Below are positions 1-7,481 of a stretch of DNA of 61,312 bases, one piece after another (position 1 is the stretch's first letter; each line of letters begins with the position of its first letter). A model generated the notes under the pieces. It searched no databases. It had not been told where the DNA came from and saw only the letters and a program-made list of their open reading frames with translations. The position numbers were made by a program, and so were the translations under genes. Source of the DNA: Cytophagales bacterium (lineage in GTDB: Bacteria > Bacteroidota > Bacteroidia > Cytophagales > Spirosomataceae); contig JAAFJE010000025.1 of the NCBI GenBank assembly GCA_013298025.1, positions 1 to 61,312 on the forward strand. Direction: 5' to 3'.

Positions 1-120
1 GGTATAAATGCTAAAATTCAAACTATTAAGAGAGTAGCAAAAGGTTTTAGGTATGTCGAAAACTTTAAAAAACTTATCCGATTTGTTTGCTCTGACTTCA
101 ACTACCAAGTAATTTCATAA
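1..120 (+). mobile_element. C-terminal end of an IS transposase (ISL3-like), partial
   Basis: Frame 1 is open from the window edge to a TAA at 118-120 and reads GINAKIQTIKRVAKGFRYVE followed by a further 19 residues. The pattern N-K-I-x-x-I-K-R-x-A-x-G-[FY]-R-x-x-x-N-F is characteristic of the C-terminus of ISL3-type DDE transposases (IS204/IS1001/IS1096/IS1165 group). Only about 39 codons are inside the window. The element end must lie just after the stop, because alpha-amylase coding sequence resumes around 132. Family assignment is by motif memory and is moderately sure; that it is a transposase is more certain. Confidence 0.7.
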
Positions 121-131
121 AGAACCGAAAA

Positions 132-470
132 ATTCCATTTTTTAGTAATAGTACCACTAAAATAGATTGGACAGCCAATCCAGCTATTTTGGCAGCATAC
201 AGAAGTTTAATGACTGTTAGAAATAGCAGCAACGCCATCAAAAGAGGAAGTATTGAGGCTTTTAATGCCACGGATGTAGTAGTATTTAAAAAGAAATTTG
301 GCACAGAAGAAGTACTCATATTGGTGAATGTCCGCAACAGTAAGGTTTTACTAGATTTACCAGCCAGCCTGACAAATACCGCTTGGACAAATGCCTTGTC
401 TAACCAAAATATCAACCTAACCACCACACTTTCGTTAGAACCCTACACTTATCTTATTCTGAAAAAATAA
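132..470 (+). pseudogene. Alpha-amylase C-terminal fragment, 5' part cut off by an IS
   Basis: Reading codons in the frame that ends at the TAA 468-470 gives IPFFSNSTTKIDWTANP and then a stretch with AAYRSLMTVRNSSNAIKRG, the junction of the GH13 barrel and the C-terminal beta-sandwich seen in secreted starch-degrading alpha-amylases of Bacteroidota. Homology begins only about 10 bp after the transposase stop codon, so the mobile element sits directly against, and probably inside, the amylase gene. No catalytic barrel residues are left in the window. A TTG at 189 opens a 93-codon frame, but that is not a sensible start for this domain. The fragment is probably not functional, unless the rest lies upstream of the IS as an interrupted gene. 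Confidence 0.65.
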
Positions 471-474
471 AAAT

Positions 475-517
475 TCCCACCTGGTACAAAGCATATTCGT
501 TCTAGGTGGGAGTTTTG
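475..517 (+). terminator. Intrinsic terminator after the amylase fragment
   Basis: TCCCACCT at 475-482 pairs perfectly with AGGTGGGA at 504-511, and T-rich sequence follows. It lies 5 bp after the amylase stop codon and was probably its native terminator. It also faces the end of the convergent frnE-like gene. Confidence 0.6.
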
Positions 518-546
518 TTTACTGCGAGTATGTAATCCTCGTATTT

Positions 547-1248
547 TTAGCAAACTCCCGTTTCGGTATCGCATACATCGGCAGAGGCGGTTGTCACAGG
601 GGCAATTTCGCTGCGTACTTGTTGCAGAACCTGCTCAAATACTTCGCTGGGTTGAGCACCCGATAAAGCATATTTTTTGTTAAAAATAAAAAACGGTACA
701 TTGCTAATCCCCAATTGTCTAAAGTAGTGCATGGCTTCTTTTACCGTATCAGAACCTTCGTCTGAATGGAGAACGGCTAAGGTTTTTTCAGCCGACCAGC
801 CGAAGTTTGCCAATACTTCAATCAAAGCATCGTCTTGTGTCAAATCTTTTTTTTCTATAAAATAAGCCTTTAACAAAGCCTCTTTCAACTCGGCTTGGAA
901 GCCGTCTTCTGCTGCCAAAGCCAATAACCTATGCAAATGAAAGGTATTGATTGCTTTAGGCAATGCTTCAAAATCAAACGCTAATCCTACGCTTGAACCC
1001 GCTTGTTCTACTTGTGTAAACTTTTGTAAATAATTTTCTCCGAAACGTTCATACGCATAGGTCTGAAAGTCGATTCCTTGCGTAGGTATAGCGGGGTCTA
1101 ATTGAAAAGGATGATATATAACTTGTACATTTTCAGAATTATGCGTATTTTCAAGAGCCTTTTCCAATCTACGCTTACCAATATAGCACCAAGGGCATAC
1201 AACGTCGGAAATAATGTCTATCCTAATGGGGGCATTTGTTGAGTTCAT
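547..1248 (-). CDS. DsbA-family oxidoreductase, FrnE-like
   Basis: A 233-residue thioredoxin-fold protein of the DsbA/2-hydroxychromene-2-carboxylate isomerase superfamily. The active-site motif CPWC is at residues 18-21, inside DVVCPWCYIGKRR, which is typical of FrnE. The helical insertion and the cis-proline segment GISNVPFFIFN are present. The C-terminus ends CDTETGVC, giving an additional Cys pair as in FrnE-type proteins, where it helps disulfide isomerisation. No signal peptide is visible, so it should act in the cytoplasm on thiol/disulfide exchange, perhaps under oxidative stress. The ATG at 1248 is chosen over a TTG three bases upstream. It is monocistronic and convergent with the amylase fragment. 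Confidence 0.9.
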   Translation of the reverse strand: MNSTNAPIRIDIISDVVCPWCYIGKRRLEKALENTHNSENVQVIYHPFQLDPAIPTQGIDFQTYAYERFGENYLQKFTQVEQAGSSVGLAFDFEALPKAINTFHLHRLLALAAEDGFQAELKEALLKAYFIEKKDLTQDDALIEVLANFGWSAEKTLAVLHSDEGSDTVKEAMHYFRQLGISNVPFFIFNKKYALSGAQPSEVFEQVLQQVRSEIAPVTTASADVCDTETGVC

Positions 1249-1467
1249 CAATATCTATGTTTATTTTACGGTAAAACACATACTGGTATCATTAGATTCA
1301 CGAAAGGGTAAAATCTTTCAAGTATCACCTTCAAACAATGGTATCGAACGGCTAGTTTTAATAGAGTGAGCCTGTCTGTGCGGCAAGATGATTGAATACA
1401 AATACTTTTGGGTATATAAAACTTTTGCATCATCATAAACATCTTTTCATTTTAAACCCCGACAAAT

Positions 1468-2055
1468 ATGAGAAAATGGTACGTACTTCTATTGACAAGC
1501 ACGCTGCTAGGATTGAGTGCCTGTTCAAAAAATGCCTTTCAAATAGGGTCTGCTTGTCACCGAGAAATTGAAGACGAGGTTTTTAAGCCCAACTACGAAT
1601 CGTTTACCTGTATCGAAAAGCAATACACGGCCATCGACACCACCTACAAAGTAGAGGCTGTTGTGGATGAAATAGACACCCAAATGCGTTTGCGAGGTTA
1701 TGCCGATTCTAAAGAAAAACCCAACCTGATTGTATTTTACGCCCTGTTTCCTACCGATGTGAGTTTATCGGTCTTGCAACGCTCGTTTAGAGGACTGGGC
1801 AAAGAAAATATGAGCGAAGAACTCAAACGTGTACGCCTAAGAAAAGGAACGCTGATGTTGCAGTTTGTCGAAAATGATACCAATAAGCCTATCTGGATGG
1901 GCTACGCAGCAGGTATCGCCAAACCGCCTTACTATGTGATTGATGAAAAAATACTGCGAACAGCAACCCGACAAATCTTTGATAATTACCGCATTTTTGC
2001 CAAAAATTATATCAACAAGCAACCTACCGTTTCGATGGTTGTGGTGGATAAATAG
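1468..2055 (+). CDS. DUF4136-like lipoprotein
   Basis: This 195-residue protein has a lipoprotein signal: basic MRKW, hydrophobic core, then LSAC with the lipidated Cys at residue 19. The rest resembles DUF4136: a region YTAIDTTYKVEAVVDEIDTQM followed by RLRGYADSKEKPNLIVFYAL, a beta-rich middle with KGTLMLQFVENDTNKPIWMG, and a last helix with RQIFDNY. Members are small envelope lipoproteins of unknown role. A run of about 200 bp upstream separates it from the divergent oxidoreductase gene. Its last codons run into a cluster of DnaA boxes. Confidence 0.75.
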   Translation: MRKWYVLLLTSTLLGLSACSKNAFQIGSACHREIEDEVFKPNYESFTCIEKQYTAIDTTYKVEAVVDEIDTQMRLRGYADSKEKPNLIVFYALFPTDVSLSVLQRSFRGLGKENMSEELKRVRLRKGTLMLQFVENDTNKPIWMGYAAGIAKPPYYVIDEKILRTATRQIFDNYRIFAKNYINKQPTVSMVVVDK

Positions 2056-2081
2056 CCTAAAAAAGCATTTTTCAGCCCTGT

Positions 2082-2151
2082 TTATCCACAAAACCCCTAG
2101 TTATCCACACTTTAATCCATGTAAATGTGGATAACTAGGGACTTATACACA
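2082..2151. promoter_or_regulatory. Cluster of DnaA boxes forming a long inverted repeat
   Basis: Perfect consensus DnaA boxes TTATCCACA occur at 2082-2090 and 2101-2109, and in reverse (TGTGGATAA) at 2126-2134. A one-mismatch box TTATACACA follows at 2143-2151. The 15-bp arms CCCTAGTTATCCACA and TGTGGATAACTAGGG also form a perfect inverted repeat with a 16-nt centre. There is no T-run after the right arm, so a simple terminator does not explain it. Three exact 9-mers in 53 bp are far above chance. It could be a replication origin element or a DnaA-titrating/regulatory locus; neither dnaA nor dnaN is in the window. Confidence 0.6.
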
Positions 2152-2211
2152 AAAAGTCTATTGCTCATCGCAACAGACTTTTTTGATTAAATACAGTGAA
2201 AATCAAGCTAT

Positions 2212-2622
2212 TTACTGAACCAAATCTTGTAGGGTTGTTTCTTCTAGCACAGTCAAATTGGCATCTCTCCATTTTTCCATCACATTTCTCAACGAACAGG
2301 CTTCTTCACTCACACAGTCGTCGCATTTGCCATAAAAATGTAATGACACACAAAGCGTTGGCGATATAGGGCCGTCGATGATACGAATGATTTTAGCAAA
2401 ATTTACTTGGTCTGGTGGCACACGCAAGTAATAGCCTCCTCCTTTTCCTTTTTGACTTTGTAAGATACCGTGATTGCGAAGTTCTAATAAAATTGCTTCT
2501 AAAAATTTTTTAGGAATATGCTCAGACTCAGCAATATTGGCAATCAACAGAGGCCCTTTCTCGTATTCACGAGCCAGCACTTTTAAGGCTTTTAATGCGT
2601 ATTTGGCTTTTTTGGAAATCAT
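2212..2622 (-). CDS. Rrf2-family transcriptional regulator
   Basis: This 136-residue winged-helix protein starts MISKKAKYALKALKVLA, the standard Rrf2 opening, and has the wing motif QKGKGGGYYLRVP at about residues 57-70. It carries the cysteines C93, C103, C106 and C111 in the effector loop (LCVSLHFYGKCDDCVSEEAC), which in IscR/NsrR/RsrR-type members hold an Fe-S cluster; this suggests redox or iron sensing. The target cannot be told from its neighbours. A TAGCTTTG -7-like element lies on the minus strand at 2730-2737, without a clear -33 partner. Confidence 0.88.
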   Translation of the reverse strand: MISKKAKYALKALKVLAREYEKGPLLIANIAESEHIPKKFLEAILLELRNHGILQSQKGKGGGYYLRVPPDQVNFAKIIRIIDGPISPTLCVSLHFYGKCDDCVSEEACSLRNVMEKWRDANLTVLEETTLQDLVQ

Positions 2623-3106
2623 AATTATTATCTAGTTTCTTGATGCTCTCTATCGTTTTGAGGGTTCGACCGAGCAGTATGCTAATACAAGAATAAGCAT
2701 TCTTCCGTAATTTCTATTCGCTCTATAGACAAAGCTACATAAAATTTATGTTTTTTTATAATTTTCTCCTGATTTGAATAAAAACTAATGTTCGAGCTTT
2801 TTCACAAAAAATCAAAATAATTTCAACTTTTAATTATATCGCCTACAAGGAGAAAAAGGTATGCAAAAACAGGGTAATGATGATTGCTACCAAACTACGA
2901 TGCAATAATTCATGAAGAAAGAAATACGATTGTGTATAGCTATCATGCGTAAATTGCTGACCACGGTAAACGATTTAGTCGCTGCAACAATTATGACATT
3001 TTTTGATTTTATCCCCAACAAGCAAGCATTTTGTCGTATTAAATTTCAAAATGCTCGCTTATTGGAAATGGTTTTACTTTATTTCAAATACCTAAAAATC
3101 AACTAT
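2623..3106. other. Gene-free stretch between Rrf2 and lhgO
   Basis: AT-rich DNA of about 480 bp. A 70-codon open frame (2912-3124) runs into lhgO antisense and lacks convincing coding character. An imperfect inverted repeat, AAGCAAGCATTTTG (about 3019-3032) with CAAAATGCTCGCTT (about 3046-3059), lies near the 3' end of lhgO and could help terminate it, although no T-run follows. Confidence 0.5.
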
Positions 3107-4309
3107 TTACCAAAAACGCTTTAAAGCCATTTCGGCTACGGTTTGACCGATAGACAACGAAGACGTAGCGGCTGGAGATGGGGCGTTGAGGATATTGATT
3201 ACTTGGGCATCTTCGATGATGGCAAAATCGTCGAGCAAGCCTCCGTCACGGTCGCAGGCTTGGGCTCTTACGCCCGCACCGCCTTCGATGAGGTCTGATT
3301 CTTGAATGTCTGGAATCAGTTCTTGTAAAGCTTTGGTAAAAGCCGCTTTTGAAAAACTTCTATACATTTCGCCTAAGCCTGTTTCCCAATATTTCATGGC
3401 TACTTTCTGGAATCCGGGCCAAGTGAGGGTTTCCCATAATTCTTTGGCATTGATGTCCATTTTTTTATATCCTTCTCTTCTAAAAGCCAATACAGCATTG
3501 GGCCCAGCCTCGATACCTCCTCGTTTCATACGGGTAAAATGTACCCCCAAAAATGGAAAGTTCGGGTCTGGAACAGGGTAAATGAGGTTGCGTACCAAAT
3601 AGTGTTTCTCTGGACGAATCTTATAATATTCGCCTCTAAAAGGCACGATACGCACGTGCAAAGGCTCTTTTTGGGACAATTGAGCCACTTTATCGGAATA
3701 CAATCCCGTGCAATTCACCACCAATTTTGTTTCGTAGGTATTTTTTTCGGTTTGTACAATTGACAAAGAATTTCCCTTGGTAATACCTGTCACTTTTTCT
3801 CCAAAACGGATGTCTGTATCTGCTTGGCGGAGTTTTTCGGCATATTTTTCACAGACTACTTTATAATCGACAATACCCGTTTGTGGCACCCACATCCCTT
3901 CTACACACGAAACATAAGGCTCGTATTCTTTTACCTCGGCAGGACTAATTTTACGCAATCCTTCAAGTCCATTTTGCTGACCACGCACGTATAAATTCTG
4001 CAACAAAGGGCGTTGTTCTTCACGGGTAGCCACTACCACTTTTCCCGTAATTTCGTAGGGAATCGCCTCTTTTTCGCAGAAATCGAGTAATAGATGGTAG
4101 CCTTTGATACAGTTGGTAGCTTTCAAAGAACCCGGCTTGTAATACAAACCAGAGTGAATCACGCCAGAGTTGTTGCCTGTTTGGTGCATGGCTACTTCTT
4201 TTTCTTTTTCGAGTACCAAAACTTTTAATGCTGGGCGTTGTTCCTTGATTTTGAGGGCTGTGGCCAATCCCACAATACCGCCACCAATAACAATAATATC
4301 GTGTTGCAT
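3107..4309 (-). CDS. lhgO: L-2-hydroxyglutarate oxidase
   Basis: A 400-residue FAD-dependent oxidoreductase of the DAO superfamily. The N-terminus has the dinucleotide-binding motif GGGIVGLATALKI, followed by HQTGNNSGVIHSGLYYKPGS, a signature of the L-2-hydroxyglutarate dehydrogenase/oxidase family. It removes L-2-hydroxyglutarate, a toxic by-product of malate dehydrogenase and of some catabolic routes, giving 2-oxoglutarate. RAQACDRDGGLLDDF near the C-terminus is also family-typical. It reads as a single-gene unit, divergent from the toxin-antitoxin pair. Confidence 0.92.
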   Translation of the reverse strand: MQHDIIVIGGGIVGLATALKIKEQRPALKVLVLEKEKEVAMHQTGNNSGVIHSGLYYKPGSLKATNCIKGYHLLLDFCEKEAIPYEITGKVVVATREEQRPLLQNLYVRGQQNGLEGLRKISPAEVKEYEPYVSCVEGMWVPQTGIVDYKVVCEKYAEKLRQADTDIRFGEKVTGITKGNSLSIVQTEKNTYETKLVVNCTGLYSDKVAQLSQKEPLHVRIVPFRGEYYKIRPEKHYLVRNLIYPVPDPNFPFLGVHFTRMKRGGIEAGPNAVLAFRREGYKKMDINAKELWETLTWPGFQKVAMKYWETGLGEMYRSFSKAAFTKALQELIPDIQESDLIEGGAGVRAQACDRDGGLLDDFAIIEDAQVINILNAPSPAATSSLSIGQTVAEMALKRFW

Positions 4310-4495
4310 GGTCGTATTTTAATGGTTAAACGCCACAAAGATACGTAATTTGGCAGATTTAATGATAAAAAGAATATTACGATAAAAGACGAAGAAGTTT
4401 TGAGGACTAAGTGCCAACCTACTTCTGTATTTTGACATTCAAACTTTTGGATGTTTCTAGCGGGTTAGTATGTATTTATGTTAAAAATATTTTTT

Positions 4496-4516
4496 TGTAC
4501 GGAAAAAAACCGTACA
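4496..4516. promoter_or_regulatory. Inverted repeat, likely toxin-antitoxin operator
   Basis: TGTACGG (4496-4502) and CCGTACA (4510-4516) form a perfect 7-7-7 palindrome centred on a run of seven A, 40 bp upstream of the tacA-like start. DUF1778 antitoxins carry an N-terminal ribbon-helix-helix that represses its own operon by binding such short palindromes, so autoregulation is inferred. Confidence 0.6.
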
Positions 4517-4555
4517 TTTACATAATGGATAAGTGTCTAAAAAGAACAAGTAAAC

Positions 4556-4843
4556 ATGGCAAATGTAATAAACGATAGAATTGATGTTCGTCTGAGCAAG
4601 GAACAAAAAGAATTGATAAAGTTTGCGTGTGCTTTAAGTGGATTCAAAAACCTTTCGGAATTTATTCTTTTTTGCGTAAATAAAGAAGCCAATAAAATTA
4701 TCATCGAAAATAATCAAATTCTACAAAGTATAGAGGATAAAAAGGTTTTTCTTGATGCACTCCTGAATCCTCCACAGCCTAATAAGCAACTTCAAAAAGC
4801 ACAACTGAGTTACTTAACATTTCTTGAATCTAATGAAGCTTAA
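4556..4843 (+). CDS. DUF1778 (TacA-type) antitoxin
   Basis: A 95-residue protein beginning with NDRIDVRLSKEQKELIKFAC, the ribbon-helix-helix strand and first helix of DUF1778 antitoxins. The motif GFKNLSEFILFCV continues the domain, and the C-terminal half, with the LLNPPQPNKQLQKA segment, matches the toxin-wrapping tail seen in TacA proteins. It should bind operator DNA as a dimer and neutralise the GNAT toxin encoded next, whose start codon lies inside this gene. Confidence 0.88.
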   Translation: MANVINDRIDVRLSKEQKELIKFACALSGFKNLSEFILFCVNKEANKIIIENNQILQSIEDKKVFLDALLNPPQPNKQLQKAQLSYLTFLESNEA

Positions 4844-5351
4844 AATAGCAAGGTTAGCCAAACAACACGACAAAAAAAACTTTAGTTGTGGCTCTACGCT
4901 TTTAGACGAATATATAAAGAAGCAAGCCAAACAAGATGTAAACAGAGATTTATCGGCTTGTTTTGTCTTGATTGATGAACAGTTATGTGTAAAAGGCTAT
5001 TATACTCTTTCTGCCAATGCTATCAAGCGAGAAGAATTTGCAGAAGATTTAATCAGGAAATTACCGCCAAGCTATGCCGATATTCCAACCATTTTACTGG
5101 GTCGTTTAGCGATTGACCAAACAATGAAAGGCAAAGGATGGGGAGCAATCTTGTTGTTAGATGCCTTACATAGAAGTTTGAGCATTGCAGAGAGTTTGGG
5201 ATCGTTGGCTATTGTAGTAGAACCTATTGATGATAATGCCCAAGCATTTTATGCAAAATATGGCTTTATTCTTTTACCTAGTTCTGGTAAAATGTTTTTA
5301 CCTATGAAAACCATCAAAGATTTAGTAAATATGAATATCCTACCTGAATAG
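4833..5351 (+). CDS. TacT-type GNAT toxin (tRNA acetyltransferase)
   Basis: A 172-residue GNAT protein starting MKLKIARLAKQHDKKNFSCG, the conserved opening of toxins such as TacT and AtaT. The acetyl-CoA binding motif is LGRLAIDQTMKGKGWGAILL and the late FYAKYGFILLP motif is intact. These toxins acetylate the aminoacyl group on charged tRNAs and stop translation. The ATG at 4833 is preferred to a TTG at 4824. It overlaps the antitoxin gene by 11 bp in the +1 frame, implying translational coupling. No frameshift or loss of catalytic core is seen, so the pair looks functional. Confidence 0.88.
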   Translation: MKLKIARLAKQHDKKNFSCGSTLLDEYIKKQAKQDVNRDLSACFVLIDEQLCVKGYYTLSANAIKREEFAEDLIRKLPPSYADIPTILLGRLAIDQTMKGKGWGAILLLDALHRSLSIAESLGSLAIVVEPIDDNAQAFYAKYGFILLPSSGKMFLPMKTIKDLVNMNILPE

Positions 5352-5373
5352 TACCTTGGTTTTCACAAGACTC

Positions 5374-6219
5374 CTACCTCCTCGCTACCACAAATCGCTC
5401 TCGGCCAAAAAAGTCTTGTAAAAGCTCAACTTGCCCAAAGCCTGCTTTCTGAAAGCTTTCGGCGGTGGCTTGTCCTAAATATTGGTTGATTTCTACGGCA
5501 CAAAAACCTGCTGGCGATAGATTCAGCCAAGCAAATTGAGCAAGGGCTTTATAAAAAAGTAAAGGATTTTCGTCGGGTACAAAAAGGGCTAAATGTGGCT
5601 CATACGCTAATACATTGGCCAACATTTCTTCTTTTTCTCGGTGTGTTACATAAGGCGGATTGCTCACAATAATGTCATAAGGCTCGACTTGTGTTTGCTC
5701 GGCTACAGCCAAAAAATCTTGTTGGATAAATCGCACCCCTGCCTTATGTCTTTGCTTGTTTTGCTGGGCAACAGCCAATGCTTTTTCCGAAATATCATAC
5801 GCTGTTACTTGTGCTTGTGGCAAGTCCAATGCCAGCGAAATGGCAATACAGCCTGTGCCTGTGCCAATGTCTATAATCTTATGAGCCTGCAAAGGTGCGT
5901 TTTCGAGAACGTAAGCCACCAACTCTTCGGTTTCGGGACGAGGAATGAGCGTATCGGGCGAAACGTAAAATAATCTTCCATAAAAGTCGCCTTCGCCGAT
6001 GATGTATTGGATGGGTTCGTGTTGTTGTAAACGCAAAACCAAGGGAGCAATATCATGCCTAAGTTCCACGGGTTTGTCTAACAAAATATCGGTTTTAGAA
6101 AGTGAACCAGCATAAGCCAACAAAAGATAGGCAATGCTTTTGGCTTCATTTTCTGGATAAACTGCCGTAATTTCGGAAACTATATCCGAGAATAATGTTT
6201 TGGAAGAAGGATAAAGCAT
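5374..6219 (-). CDS. prmC: Release factor glutamine methyltransferase PrmC
   Basis: A 281-residue SAM-dependent methyltransferase that modifies the glutamine of the GGQ motif in RF1/RF2. The N-terminal helical domain is followed by YIIGEGDFYGRLFYVSPDTL and IPRPETEELV, the SAM motif DIGTGTGCIAISLA, and the catalytic NPPYV (reading IIVSNPPYVTHREKE). The ATG at 6219 gives the expected N-terminus (MLYPSSKTLF); a longer frame to 6252 adds 11 residues and would leave only 9 bp to the divergent ribD. The two genes therefore share a short promoter region of about 42 bp. Confidence 0.93.
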   Translation of the reverse strand: MLYPSSKTLFSDIVSEITAVYPENEAKSIAYLLLAYAGSLSKTDILLDKPVELRHDIAPLVLRLQQHEPIQYIIGEGDFYGRLFYVSPDTLIPRPETEELVAYVLENAPLQAHKIIDIGTGTGCIAISLALDLPQAQVTAYDISEKALAVAQQNKQRHKAGVRFIQQDFLAVAEQTQVEPYDIIVSNPPYVTHREKEEMLANVLAYEPHLALFVPDENPLLFYKALAQFAWLNLSPAGFCAVEINQYLGQATAESFQKAGFGQVELLQDFFGRERFVVARR

Positions 6220-6261
6220 GAATTTGTTTGTAAAATAGAAGACTTTCCACAAAATTAATCA

Positions 6262-7323
6262 ATGTCTAGCAATAATTCGTATCACTTAACCGATACCGAC
6301 ATCGAGCGGTATATGCAAAGAGCCTTGCAACTCGCTGCTTTGGGAGCTGGCCATGTGTCGCCCAACCCGATGGTAGGCTGTGTGATTGTCCACCAAAATC
6401 GTATCATTGGTGAAGGTTGGCACCAACGCTATGGCGATTGGCACGCCGAAGTAAATGCTGTAAACGATGTAGCGGATAAAAGCTTGTTGCCCGAATCGGA
6501 TGTATTTGTGACCCTAGAACCTTGCTCACATTTTGGCAAAACGCCCCCTTGTGCCGATTTATTGGTCAAACATCGGGTAAAGCGGGTTTTTGTTTGCAAC
6601 GACGACCCCAATCCTTTGGTGGCTGGCAAGGGCATTGCCAAACTTCAAGCGGCTGGTATTGCTGTGCAAACGGGCATTTTGGCGAAAGAAGGGCGTGCAT
6701 TAAACAAGCGTTTTTTTACTTTTTTTGAAAAAAAACGCCCCTATATTACCCTCAAATGGGCGGAATCGGCGGATGGTTTTATTGCTAAAAACAATTACGA
6801 AGCGGTACAAATTTCAAATGCTTTGTCTAGGCGTTGGGTGCATAGGCTCCGCTCCGAAGAAGATGCCATTATGGTAGGCTACCGCACGGCACTGTACGAT
6901 AATCCGCAATTGAATACCCGTTTTTGGACGGGCAAAAATCCTGTAAGGGTATTGATTGACAAAGACTTATCTTTGCCTGCTACGCATCTGCTGTTGACTG
7001 ATGGACAAGCAACGCTGTGTTATAATGACGAATTGAATGAACAACGCAACAACGTTACTTTCATCAAAATTCCTTATGCTTCGACCCAGCTAACCGCAGT
7101 TCTAGCCGATTTATACCAACGCAAAATTCAATCGCTTATCGTTGAAGGAGGCAGTGCTTTGTTGCAACAGTTCATTGACCAAGGCTTGTGGGATGAAGCA
7201 CAAGTCTGGAAAAGTTGGGTAAAAATACAATCAGGCATTGCCGCACCCCTATTCAACCAAACGCCTGTTTCGCAGCACAGTGTAGGCGATAATCACTTAC
7301 GCCGTTATCAGTTCGTTTCTTAG
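6262..7323 (+). CDS. ribD: Bifunctional riboflavin deaminase/reductase RibD
   Basis: This 353-residue protein catalyses the second and third steps of riboflavin synthesis. The N-terminal CDA-fold deaminase has the zinc ligands HAE (61-63), C88 and C97 (EPCSHFGKTPPCADL). The C-terminal DHFR-like reductase starts at about residue 158 (RPYITLKWAESADGFI) and contains LIVEGGSALLQQF near the end. Length and order match the family. No FMN riboswitch fits the 42-bp upstream gap, and no other rib gene is nearby. Confidence 0.94.
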   Translation: MSSNNSYHLTDTDIERYMQRALQLAALGAGHVSPNPMVGCVIVHQNRIIGEGWHQRYGDWHAEVNAVNDVADKSLLPESDVFVTLEPCSHFGKTPPCADLLVKHRVKRVFVCNDDPNPLVAGKGIAKLQAAGIAVQTGILAKEGRALNKRFFTFFEKKRPYITLKWAESADGFIAKNNYEAVQISNALSRRWVHRLRSEEDAIMVGYRTALYDNPQLNTRFWTGKNPVRVLIDKDLSLPATHLLLTDGQATLCYNDELNEQRNNVTFIKIPYASTQLTAVLADLYQRKIQSLIVEGGSALLQQFIDQGLWDEAQVWKSWVKIQSGIAAPLFNQTPVSQHSVGDNHLRRYQFVS

Positions 7324-7417
7324 TTTTTTTAGGTAAAAAAGTTTTTTCAAATAACCAGATTGAAAAACACCAAGCACGAAATCAGCTATTTACACAAGAA
7401 CTTACTTAAAATTGTCG

Positions 7418-7425
7418 TAACTTTG
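7418..7425 (+). promoter_or_regulatory. Bacteroidota -7 element for rimO
   Basis: TAACTTTG fits the TAnnTTTG consensus of the Bacteroidota primary sigma factor. A clear TTG is absent at the expected -33 position, so this is a partial match. A transcript starting here would have a leader of about 50 nt before the rimO ATG at 7482. Confidence 0.4.
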
Positions 7426-7481
7426 CAAACTTTCATTAGTAGCAATAGCGGTGATTGAGGCGTTTTTTAAGGCAAATTTCC

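Noticed and set aside
2101-2140. Plain rho-independent terminator after the DUF4136 gene
   Set aside because: The 15-bp inverted repeat lacks a T-run after the right arm and its arms are perfect DnaA boxes, so DnaA binding is the better explanation; a minor terminating role is not excluded.
2912-3124. 70-codon open frame between Rrf2 and lhgO
   Set aside because: It has no family resemblance, starts in AT-rich DNA and ends inside lhgO on the opposite strand; it is likely fortuitous.
6220-6261. FMN riboswitch ahead of ribD
   Set aside because: Only 42 bp lie between the prmC and ribD starts, far too short for the conserved six-helix FMN aptamer.
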